DNA of 64,000 nt from Chryseobacterium sp. OV279 (GTDB lineage: Bacteria > Bacteroidota > Bacteroidia > Flavobacteriales > Weeksellaceae), in the NCBI RefSeq assembly GCF_900128945.1, contig NZ_FQUD01000003.1, positions 434,001 through 498,000 of the forward strand. The letters are read 5' to 3'. Shown here one piece after another: positions 1 to 7,213 of this stretch (within the stretch, counting starts at the first letter, position 1; each line of letters begins with the position of its first letter). The translations under genes were made by a program, and so were the position numbers. The notes beneath the pieces were generated by a model, which saw nothing but the letters and a program-made list of their open reading frames with translations, was not told where the DNA came from and did not search any database.

Positions 1-38
1 ATTATTTAATTATATTTTTTCTGAAACAGTTGAATTTT

Positions 39-69
39 TTTGTTAGTTAAAAATTAAGTACTACATTTG
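39..69 (+). promoter_or_regulatory. Bacteroidetes-type promoter with long leader
   Basis: TTTG at 39-42 and TACATTTG at 62-69 are 19 bp apart, the spacing of the Bacteroidetes -33/-7 consensus (TTTG, TAnnTTTG). Transcription would start near 76, about 185 nt before the ATG at 263, so the first gene would have an unusually long leader. That leader contains a hairpin (105-130, arms TTCAGAC/GTCTGAA) and a perfect palindrome AACCTTAAGGTT (130-141). The palindrome could be an operator for this gene or for a divergent gene beyond the left edge. The role is inferred. Confidence 0.5.
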
Positions 70-262
70 GAGTATTAATATCTCTTTATAAATATCATTC
101 CCCATTCAGACGCATTTTTAAATGTCTGAAACCTTAAGGTTCAAATTATCTGGACCTGTTACTACTATTATTTTATTTAACGCTAAAGAAAACCGACCGT
201 AAGTGATTGGATTATCCATCATTCACTATGGCAAAAATTCTTTACCAACAAAAGAGATCATT

Positions 263-904
263 ATGAAAACAACTCCCATTGCCGTACTAGGCGGAACCGG
301 AAAAACCGGAAACTATCTTGTTCAGGAACTTCTTAAAAAAGGGTATCCTATGAAATTACTCCTCCGGATTCCGGAGAATTTTACCCTTCAAAATCCTTTA
401 ATTGAAATTGTAAAGGGAGATGCGAGAGATTTTGAGGCTATTGATAACCTTATTAAAGGCTGCAGTGCTGTAATCAGCAAGATAGGACAGCCTGTCGGAG
501 AGAAATCAATATTCAGCGATGCCACAAACAATATTATACAATCGATGAATGCGCATGGGATTAAAAGATATATTGCGATCACCGGCCTGAATGTGGACAC
601 TCCTTTCGATCATAAGAACGAAAAGGTAAAAGCGGCTACAGACTGGATGTACCAGAATTATCCCAAAACCACAAAAGACAAGCAGGATGAATACGAGATC
701 CTTGTCAACAGCGATCTGGACTGGACTCTGGTCAGACTTCCTTTAATCATTCCGACTTCAGAACAATTCAAAACAGAAACGAATCTGACAGATTGCAAAG
801 GCGAACAGATCAGCGCAGCAGACCTTTCTGAATTTCTGGTTTCCCAGATTGAGGATAAAACTTATAGCAGACAGAGCCCATTTCTGTATAATGTAAAGGA
901 ATAA
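263..904 (+). CDS. NmrA-like NAD(P)-binding oxidoreductase (atypical SDR)
   Basis: 213 aa, counted from the ATG at 263. A longer reading from 203 exists, but its extra 20 residues are not family-like and the Rossmann strand begins right after the second Met. The glycine motif GGTGKTG lies at about residues 10-16, the NAD(P)-binding loop of NmrA/SDR-a5-type proteins. The middle of the protein (ITGLNVDTPFDHKNEKVKAA) follows the pattern of NAD(H)-binding YwnB/NmrA-like sequences. The substrate cannot be told; such proteins act as redox sensors or quinone/flavin reductases in the cytoplasm. It is convergent with uvrA. Confidence 0.8.
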   Translation: MKTTPIAVLGGTGKTGNYLVQELLKKGYPMKLLLRIPENFTLQNPLIEIVKGDARDFEAIDNLIKGCSAVISKIGQPVGEKSIFSDATNNIIQSMNAHGIKRYIAITGLNVDTPFDHKNEKVKAATDWMYQNYPKTTKDKQDEYEILVNSDLDWTLVRLPLIIPTSEQFKTETNLTDCKGEQISAADLSEFLVSQIEDKTYSRQSPFLYNVKE

Positions 905-925
905 AATTCACATTCCTATAAAAGA

Positions 926-949
926 ATAGAGAGCCATCCGGCTCTCTAT
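926..949. terminator. Bidirectional terminator between NmrA-like gene and uvrA
   Basis: Perfect 10-bp stem ATAGAGAGCC / GGCTCTCTAT with an ATCC loop. It lies 22 bp after the plus-strand stop and 7 bp after the end of uvrA on the minus strand. T-rich tails follow on both sides, so it can serve both convergent transcripts. Confidence 0.8.
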
Positions 950-955
950 TTGTAT

Positions 956-3748
956 TTAGTTTTCAAGTTTTTCCTTAATGTATTTCGCGGTATGCGATTT
1001 TTTATCGTTCGCCAGATCTTCCGGTGTACCGGCAAAAACAACTTCGCCGCCATATTTTCCAGCCTCAGGCCCGATATCTATTATATAATCCGCGGATTTT
1101 ATAATGTCAGGCTGATGCTCAATAACTATCACGGAATGCCCAAGATCAATCAAAGCCTGCAATGATTTCAACAGCTTCTGAATATCATGGAAATGCAGTC
1201 CTGTAGAAGGTTCGTCAAAGATAAATAGGGTTTTATCTGTGGTTACTCCTTTAACAAGGAAAGAAGCCAGTTTCACACGCTGCGCCTCACCTCCGGAAAG
1301 GGTAGAAGAGCTTTGTCCCAGCTGAAGATAACCTAATCCTACCTCCTGAAGTGGTCTCAGTTTGGTCACAATCTTTTCTTCATTATTGTCTTTAAAGAAT
1401 TCCAGAGATTCATCTACCGTCATATGAAGAATATCGGAAATACTTTTCTCATCGAATTTCACCTCCAGGATCTCGCTTTTGAAACGGGTTCCTTTACATA
1501 CTTCACATTCAAGTTCAATATCTGCCATGAACTGCATGGAAACATTAATAACTCCTTCACCTTTACATTCATCACATCTTCCGCCGTCTACGTTGAAAGA
1601 GAAATGCTTAGGCTTATAACCCATCATTTTTGATACTTTCTGCTTGGCAAAAAGATCTCTGATGTCGTCATAGGCTTTCAGATAAGTAACCGGGTTGGAT
1701 CTTGATGATTTTCCGATCGGGTTCTGGTCAATTAGCTCAATATTTTTAATCAGCTTCTTAGGAAATTCTACAGAATCGTAATCTCCCTTTTTACCACCCA
1801 TTCCAAGCTGGATCTGGATGTCATTGGTTAAAATTTCCTTCATCAGTGTAGATTTTCCGCTTCCGGAAACGCCCGAGATCACCGTAAGGCTTTCCAGAGG
1901 TACATCTACGTCTATATTTTTAAGATTATTTTGTCTTGCTCCTTTGATATGGATCCATTCCTTGGCTTTTCTTCGTTTTTTCGGAACTTCAATTTCCATT
2001 CTTCCGGTCAGGTATTTTGAGGTAAGAGTATCTGCGTTTTTAAGATCGGTATAATCTCCTGCAAAAACCAGTTCACCTCCAAGATAGCCAGCCTCCGGAC
2101 CGATATCGATAATATAATCTGCGGCTTTCATCACGTCTTCATCGTGCTCTACAACGATTACGGTATTTCCAAGATCACGAAGATTTTTTAAAACTCCGAT
2201 CAGGTTTTCCGTATCTCTTGAGTGAAGACCGATAGAAGGTTCATCCAGGATATAAATAGATCCCACCAGTGAACTTCCCAAACTTGTAGCAAGGTTGATT
2301 CTCTGACTTTCCCCACCGGAAAGTGTGTTGGATGTTCTGTTGATGGTTAAATAACCCAAACCTACTTTTAATAAAAACTCAATACGGGTTTTGATCTCGT
2401 ATAGCAGTCTTTTGGCCACATCCTGATCGTGTTCGGAAAGCTTTAGTCCGTCTATTAAAGGATGTAATTCATCCAGTGGAAGCTCAATCATCGACTGGAT
2501 ATTGTGTCCGTCTACTTTTACCCAGCTCGTTTCTTCACGAAGCCTTAAGCCTTCACAGGTAGGGCAGAGTGTTTTTCCTCTGTATCGGGAAAGCATGACA
2601 CGGTACTGAATTTTGTACAGGTTTTCTTCCAGCATTTTGAAGAAATTATTGATGGATGGGAAACTGCTTTTTCCGTCTCCTTTCCAAAGGAAGTTTTTCT
2701 GCTCTTTGGAAAGTTGATGATAAGGCTTATGGATAGGGAAGTCTTCTGCTTTTTTGATGAATGCTTTTTTCCATTCGCTCATGGTTTCACCTCTCCAGGA
2801 TACTACAGCATCTTCATAAATGGATAAGGTTTTATTGGGAATCACAAGATCTTCATCGATTCCGATTACTTTTCCGTAGCCTTCACATGCCGGACAAGCT
2901 CCGTAAGGGTTATTAAAGCTGAAAAAATGAACATTCGGTTCAAGGAACTCCATGCCGTCCAGCTCAAATTTATTAGAAAATTCTTTTACTTTTCCGGTAT
3001 CTGCATTCTTCAGTGCACAATAACCATGACCTTCATAAAACGCCATCTGAATGGAGTCTGCCAATCTCTGAAGGAAGTTCTCGTCTTCTTCATAAGAAAA
3101 ACGGTCGATCACCAGATTAATGATCATTCCTTTCTCCGGTGTAAAACCGAAACTTTCCAGATCTTCAATACCGGCTAGATTACCATTGATTTCAAGTCTT
3201 GTGAAACCTGCCAGCTTTAAAACGTTTAGTGCTTCTTTAAAATTATCCGCATCATATTCCAAAGGAGCCGTCAATAGAAATGAAGTCTCTTTTTTGGAAG
3301 CTTTGATAAAATCGATCACATCAGACACGGAATCTTTTTTCACTTCTTCACCTGAAACCGGAGAATAGGTTTTCCCGATCCTTGCAAAAAGAAGTTTCAT
3401 ATAATCATAGATCTCTGTAGAAGTTCCTACTGTAGAACGCGGATTGGAAGAAATCACTTTCTGCTGAATGGCAATGGAAGGGGCGAGCCCTTTGATATCA
3501 TCCACTTTTGGTTTTTCAAGTTTACCCAAAAACTGACGCGCATAGGAACTTAAACTCTCCACATATCTTCTCTGTCCCTCTGCATAAATCGTATCGAATG
3601 CCAGAGAAGATTTTCCGCTTCCGGAAACTCCTGTGATCACGATCAGTTTATTTTTCGGGATCAGAACGTCTATATGCTTCAGATTGTTAAGGTGTGCATT
3701 CTTAACGAAGATCTGTTTTTTTATATCTATTTCTATTGTTTTAGCCAT
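956..3748 (-). CDS. uvrA: Excinuclease ABC subunit UvrA
   Basis: 930 aa, the usual UvrA length. UvrA is the DNA-damage-recognising ATPase of UvrABC nucleotide excision repair. It has two ABC ATPase modules: Walker A GVSGSGKS at residues 40-47 and again at about 626. Each has an LSGGE signature (NTLSGGESQR, STLSGGEAQR) and an ILDEP/IFDEP Walker B. The zinc-binding CxxC pairs are present (CPACEGYG, CPTCEGLR, CDECKGEG with CEVCKG). It starts at ATG 3748. A TAATTTTG box on the minus strand (3803-3796) is a plausible -7 element. Transcribed alone. Confidence 0.98.
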   Translation of the reverse strand: MAKTIEIDIKKQIFVKNAHLNNLKHIDVLIPKNKLIVITGVSGSGKSSLAFDTIYAEGQRRYVESLSSYARQFLGKLEKPKVDDIKGLAPSIAIQQKVISSNPRSTVGTSTEIYDYMKLLFARIGKTYSPVSGEEVKKDSVSDVIDFIKASKKETSFLLTAPLEYDADNFKEALNVLKLAGFTRLEINGNLAGIEDLESFGFTPEKGMIINLVIDRFSYEEDENFLQRLADSIQMAFYEGHGYCALKNADTGKVKEFSNKFELDGMEFLEPNVHFFSFNNPYGACPACEGYGKVIGIDEDLVIPNKTLSIYEDAVVSWRGETMSEWKKAFIKKAEDFPIHKPYHQLSKEQKNFLWKGDGKSSFPSINNFFKMLEENLYKIQYRVMLSRYRGKTLCPTCEGLRLREETSWVKVDGHNIQSMIELPLDELHPLIDGLKLSEHDQDVAKRLLYEIKTRIEFLLKVGLGYLTINRTSNTLSGGESQRINLATSLGSSLVGSIYILDEPSIGLHSRDTENLIGVLKNLRDLGNTVIVVEHDEDVMKAADYIIDIGPEAGYLGGELVFAGDYTDLKNADTLTSKYLTGRMEIEVPKKRRKAKEWIHIKGARQNNLKNIDVDVPLESLTVISGVSGSGKSTLMKEILTNDIQIQLGMGGKKGDYDSVEFPKKLIKNIELIDQNPIGKSSRSNPVTYLKAYDDIRDLFAKQKVSKMMGYKPKHFSFNVDGGRCDECKGEGVINVSMQFMADIELECEVCKGTRFKSEILEVKFDEKSISDILHMTVDESLEFFKDNNEEKIVTKLRPLQEVGLGYLQLGQSSSTLSGGEAQRVKLASFLVKGVTTDKTLFIFDEPSTGLHFHDIQKLLKSLQALIDLGHSVIVIEHQPDIIKSADYIIDIGPEAGKYGGEVVFAGTPEDLANDKKSHTAKYIKEKLEN

Positions 3749-4048
3749 GTTTTATCTTTGAAAAAGATTGTTTGCATCTTAAAAAATAAGACCCACAAAA
3801 TTACGAAATTTTAGTGGAAATAAGATGCTTAAATATTTCCCGGATACAAATATATTATCCTGACTTCTACAGGAAAAGGAGAGGCCGTCGTGGAGGAATA
3901 AAAGGTTGATTTGTGAATAAATGATTATCAGTCATAAGGTTATATAGATAGCATGTTTTCATGAAATTTTTCATCGGTTTATGATTTTCGTTATATTTTT
4001 ACCATTTACTATTGTTTTGTGTTTTAAAATTATTTAAAATTGTACTCA
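3749..4048. other. Intergenic region upstream of uvrA, no gene seen
   Basis: AT-rich spacer. It holds the candidate uvrA -7 box (minus strand, 3803-3796) and otherwise nothing I can assign: no ORF with family-like sequence, no tandem repeat and no tRNA. Confidence 0.6.
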
Positions 4049-4056
4049 TAAATTTG
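4049..4056 (+). promoter_or_regulatory. Candidate -7 box of a short transcript
   Basis: TAAATTTG fits TAnnTTTG exactly. A well-spaced TTTG is missing: the nearest (4016-4019) is about 29 bp away, so this is a weaker call. Transcription would begin near 4063 and end at the terminator at 4137-4167, giving an RNA of about 105 nt. Confidence 0.4.
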
Positions 4057-4066
4057 TAATATAGAA

Positions 4067-4117
4067 ATGAGAAAATTATTCAGAGATCTTGTTACACATT
4101 TAATGAGAAAAAGATAA
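4067..4117 (+). CDS. Possible 16-residue peptide MRKLFRDLVTHLMRKR
   Basis: A 16-codon ORF opens a few bases after the predicted transcript start and closes 20 bp before a strong terminator. The peptide is short, basic and amphipathic, with six K/R residues. I do not recognise a family. It could be a translated micro-protein, an attenuator leader for the TonB-dependent receptor that follows, or chance within a small RNA. The tight fit between -7 box, ORF and terminator is the only support. Confidence 0.3.
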   Translation: MRKLFRDLVTHLMRKR

Positions 4118-4136
4118 AACAGTTACTTCCCTAAAA

Positions 4137-4167
4137 GATGCAGTATAGCCATACTGCATCTTTTTTT
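4137..4167 (+). terminator. Strong intrinsic terminator
   Basis: Perfect 10-bp stem GATGCAGTAT / ATACTGCATC with an AGCC loop, followed by seven T. No ordinary gene ends upstream on this strand (uvrA is divergent), so it ends the short transcript at 4063-4117 or acts as an attenuator ahead of the receptor gene at 4259. Confidence 0.85.
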
Positions 4168-4258
4168 ATGATAACTATCATTTGCCTGTCTTCAGGAACT
4201 CCCTTACTTTTGAGGCCATTATTAAATAAACTGATTTAGAACAAAAACGGCAGCTATT

Positions 4259-6070
4259 ATGATCAAAAAGATTGGGAGTATATTTTTATTGGGATCCCTG
4301 TTTTGTGCGCAGGCACAGGAAAAGACAACAGATATTGAAAATATTGAATTTCAGGGGAAATTTATCTCCACACCTTATAAAAGTGCCAATCAGAACATAA
4401 CGGTTATTACCAAAGAAGATATTGCCAATTCTCCGGCGAAAAGTATCGATGAAGTTCTTCAGCAGGTTCCGGGAATGGATATCAGAAGGAGAGGAGCCAA
4501 CGGCGTACAAAGTGATATAGGATTCAGAGGAAGTTCTTTTGAACAGGTATTGTTGTTGCTGAACGGCATCAGAATGAACGATTCCCAAACGGGTCACAAT
4601 TCAATGAATGTCCCGGTAGATATGGATGATGTGGAAAGAATCGAGATCATCAAAGGTCCGGCTGCCAGAAGATTTGGGCAGAATGCTTATGCCGGTGTCA
4701 TCAATATTATTACCAAAACAACTCCCGGAAAAAGAGTGAAGATAAGTGCTGACGGCGGAGATTACGAAACCTACGGATTCGGATTCAATGCGCAGTTGGG
4801 AAATGAAAAATTCTCAAACTCTCTTCAGGCCAACTCTTCTTCTTCACAGGGATATATGTACAATACGGATTACGAGATCAGAAATGTTTTCTACCAAAGT
4901 AAACTGAACATTAAAAACGGAGATCTGAAGCTACAGGCTGGTTTTTCTGAAAAGAAATTCGGCGCGAATGGTTTTTATGCATCTAAAAGCGCTACTGAAC
5001 AGTATGAGGAAACGCAGGCTTCTATTGTAAGTTTAGCGCATCAGCAAACGTTTGGCCATTTGAAGATAAGCTCCAATGCGTATTGGAGAAGAGGTCAGGA
5101 TATGTATCTCTATGATAGAAATAAGCCAAATGGCTACAGAAATATGCATATCGGGAATAATGTAGGTGGAGAAGTAAATTCCAGCTATCAATGGGGATTG
5201 GGAACTACCGGTGTGGGTGTGGAGCTGAGAAAGGAATTTCTGGCGAGTAATAATCTAGGGGAACGAAACCGCTTTGTTTCACAGGTTTTCTTTGAACATC
5301 ATTTTTCATTACTGGAAAAAAAACTGAACATCAGTCCGGGAATTTCATGGGCGAATTATTCCAAAGAGGGGAATTTTTTCTATCCGGGATTAGATGTAGG
5401 ATATAATTTCAATCAAAATAATAAGATCTACGGAAATATTGCAAAGGTTCACCGTGTTCCGACGTTTACAGACCTTTATTATGTAAGCAAAACAGAACAG
5501 GGAAATCAAAATCTTCTTCCTGAAAATGCAGTTTCATCTGAAGTAGGATATCAATTTCAGAACAGCAAAATCCTGGCAAAAGTGAGCGGATTCATGAGAA
5601 ATTCCAATAATTCTATCGACTGGGTTAAAAAAAGCCTGACGGATCCTATCTGGTACGCTCAGAATGTTGGGAAAATTGACACAAAAGGAGTTGAACTTGA
5701 ATTAAGCCACAGAGCTTTCAGCTGGTTAAAATACACCGCAGGATACACCTATCTGGACAGCAAAATGAAAGAATCCAATGAATTTGTTTCAAGATATATT
5801 CTGGACAATCTGAAACATCAGGTGGTCGCCAAACTGGAGACAAAATTCCTGAATTATTTCACCAACGAATTGGTTTACAGATACAATGAGAGAATGAATC
5901 TGGGGACTTATAATCTCTTAGATGAGAAGCTGAGTTTTGCTAAAAAAGACTTCTCGGTTTATGTACTGATCAATAATTTGACGAACACAAAATACACGGA
6001 AGCTTTTGGAGTTGAAATGCCTCAGAGATGGTTTCATTTAGGCTTCTCATATACGATCAATATTAAGTAA
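4259..6070 (+). CDS. TonB-dependent outer membrane receptor (BtuB/FepA size class)
   Basis: 603 aa. A signal peptide (MIKKIGSIFLLGSLFCAQAQ) is followed by a plug domain: SIDEVLQQVPGMDIRRRG, FRGSSFEQVLLLLNGIRMND, and RIEIIKGPAARRFGQNAYAG near residues 55-155. A beta-barrel follows, ending in the aromatic FSYTINIK typical of outer membrane proteins. It lacks the N-terminal carboxypeptidase-regulatory domain of SusC-type receptors and has no SusD partner, so a metal-chelate or cobalamin-like ligand is more likely than a glycan. The ligand is not determined. A DUF2490 protein follows directly. Confidence 0.92.
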   Translation: MIKKIGSIFLLGSLFCAQAQEKTTDIENIEFQGKFISTPYKSANQNITVITKEDIANSPAKSIDEVLQQVPGMDIRRRGANGVQSDIGFRGSSFEQVLLLLNGIRMNDSQTGHNSMNVPVDMDDVERIEIIKGPAARRFGQNAYAGVINIITKTTPGKRVKISADGGDYETYGFGFNAQLGNEKFSNSLQANSSSSQGYMYNTDYEIRNVFYQSKLNIKNGDLKLQAGFSEKKFGANGFYASKSATEQYEETQASIVSLAHQQTFGHLKISSNAYWRRGQDMYLYDRNKPNGYRNMHIGNNVGGEVNSSYQWGLGTTGVGVELRKEFLASNNLGERNRFVSQVFFEHHFSLLEKKLNISPGISWANYSKEGNFFYPGLDVGYNFNQNNKIYGNIAKVHRVPTFTDLYYVSKTEQGNQNLLPENAVSSEVGYQFQNSKILAKVSGFMRNSNNSIDWVKKSLTDPIWYAQNVGKIDTKGVELELSHRAFSWLKYTAGYTYLDSKMKESNEFVSRYILDNLKHQVVAKLETKFLNYFTNELVYRYNERMNLGTYNLLDEKLSFAKKDFSVYVLINNLTNTKYTEAFGVEMPQRWFHLGFSYTINIK

Positions 6071-6100
6071 ATGTTAATTTGAAATGAATGAAAGTTAACA

Positions 6101-6129
6101 TTAACAAATTGTTAAATAATTTATTTTTG
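6101..6129 (+). promoter_or_regulatory. Palindrome and -7 box ahead of the DUF2490 gene
   Basis: TTAACA-AAT-TGTTAA (6101-6115) is an inverted repeat just upstream of TATTTTTG (6122-6129), a good -7 box. A correctly spaced TTTG is not seen. The predicted start near 6136 leaves only a few bases before ATG 6142. The palindrome could be an operator; this is inferred from position only. Confidence 0.4.
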
Positions 6130-6141
6130 CAAAAATTTTTT

Positions 6142-6858
6142 ATGAAACTTTTTTTAAGTCTGAGTTTACTTTTGAGTATGACCTTTTTAAAAGCACAGGA
6201 CCACGTTTCCAGCTTCAATGCAGTGACTCTAACCTATAAGTTTCATCCGAAGTTTTTTCTCTACGCAGAAGGACAGCTCAGAGGTAACGAAGATTATACG
6301 TATCCGGATTATTACGAGATCAAAGGAGGAGTAGGTTACAACCTGACTAAAAATCATAAACCTTTTGTAGGATTAGGAAGATATGTGAATTATAAAGAGC
6401 ACAGTCTGAGCAGAGAGGAATTCAGGGTTTGGTTACAGGACGTGATTGATTTCAAAAAAGGAATCGTGAAGTTTGAAAACCGTTTTCGTATCGAAAAAAG
6501 CTTTTTTTATGAGCCCGCAATTGACAAAGCCTCCCAAAGAATGCGTTACAGATACCGTCTGAATATCAGTGTTCCCCTGAATGCAAAGACCGTCAAAAAA
6601 GGAACTATCTTCGCGAATGCCTATGACGAAATCTTTTTGGTAAGCCCGATGAAACCTACTTTCGCCAGAAATAGAGTATATGGCGGTTTCGGCTATCAGA
6701 TCGATGACTATTTCGGAATTCTTACAGGTTATCTGTGGCAGCGTGAATTTGAAGCAAAAGGCAATAAAAACCTTCACTTTATCTATCTGGCCCTGAACAT
6801 CAATATCGACGGTACGGATCATCCTACAAAAACGTATGATTTCCCGGGAGCGGATTAA
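6142..6858 (+). CDS. DUF2490 outer-membrane-like protein
   Basis: 238 aa from ATG 6142. The upstream reading from 6088 adds 18 residues encoded by the palindrome and promoter region and is rejected. Signal peptide MKLFLSLSLLLSMTFLKAQ, then a run of amphipathic strands (FEAKGNKNLHFIYLALNINI) in the pattern of DUF2490, a predicted beta-barrel family common in Bacteroidetes. The function of the family is unknown. It lies 71 bp after the receptor and may share its regulation. Confidence 0.85.
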   Translation: MKLFLSLSLLLSMTFLKAQDHVSSFNAVTLTYKFHPKFFLYAEGQLRGNEDYTYPDYYEIKGGVGYNLTKNHKPFVGLGRYVNYKEHSLSREEFRVWLQDVIDFKKGIVKFENRFRIEKSFFYEPAIDKASQRMRYRYRLNISVPLNAKTVKKGTIFANAYDEIFLVSPMKPTFARNRVYGGFGYQIDDYFGILTGYLWQREFEAKGNKNLHFIYLALNINIDGTDHPTKTYDFPGAD

Positions 6859-6878
6859 GATTTTTTGTTTAAATCCGC

Positions 6879-6995
6879 CTGAGAAAAAGACCCAGTAGTG
6901 GGATGAATAGAGTATGGAACTGAGTGACTTGAGATTCTGATTGGACTGCATCCTATCTTGGGCTAAATCGCCACGTTGTGGCTGGCTTTTCTCAG
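6879..6995. ncRNA. Candidate structured RNA or palindromic repeat, unidentified
   Basis: A 117-bp block closed by a perfect 9-bp inverted repeat CTGAGAAAA (6879-6887) / TTTTCTCAG (6987-6995). Inside are two local hairpins, CCCA-GTAG-TGGG (6891-6902) and GCCAC-GTT-GTGGC (6970-6982). A further pairing is possible between GGATG (6901-6905) and CATCC (6949-6953), giving a branched fold. It is more GC-rich than its flanks. I cannot name a family, and either strand could be the RNA. It may instead be a miniature transposon remnant. Confidence 0.35.
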
Positions 6996-7213
6996 CAGTT
7001 TTTAACCTATGATTTCTTACATCTTAAGATAAAAAAGTATAGCTTAACTATTCTTTTTCTCTTCACTGATCTTAATGTTTAAAAAAGGTCAATAGTAATC
7101 TGTTCCATTAGCTTAATCTGCATTAATTCGCTCAAACCCGTATCACGTAACTCTCTATCCCTTAATTTTCTTAAACCAAACTCAGATTATTTATTAAATC
7201 AGTGTACTTACTT
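6996..7213. other. AT-rich spacer, nothing assignable
   Basis: Between the structured block and the end of the M48 peptidase gene I see no gene-like ORF, hairpin with T-run or repeat. It holds the 3' untranslated side of the minus-strand operon. Confidence 0.5.

Noticed and set aside
4259..6858. SusC/SusD-type glycan uptake locus
   Set aside because: The receptor lacks the SusC N-terminal domain and is too short, and the following DUF2490 protein is not SusD-like.
6433..6951. 172-aa minus-strand ORF opposite the DUF2490 gene
   Set aside because: It is antisense to a well-supported exported protein, has no family-like pattern and ends within the palindromic block.
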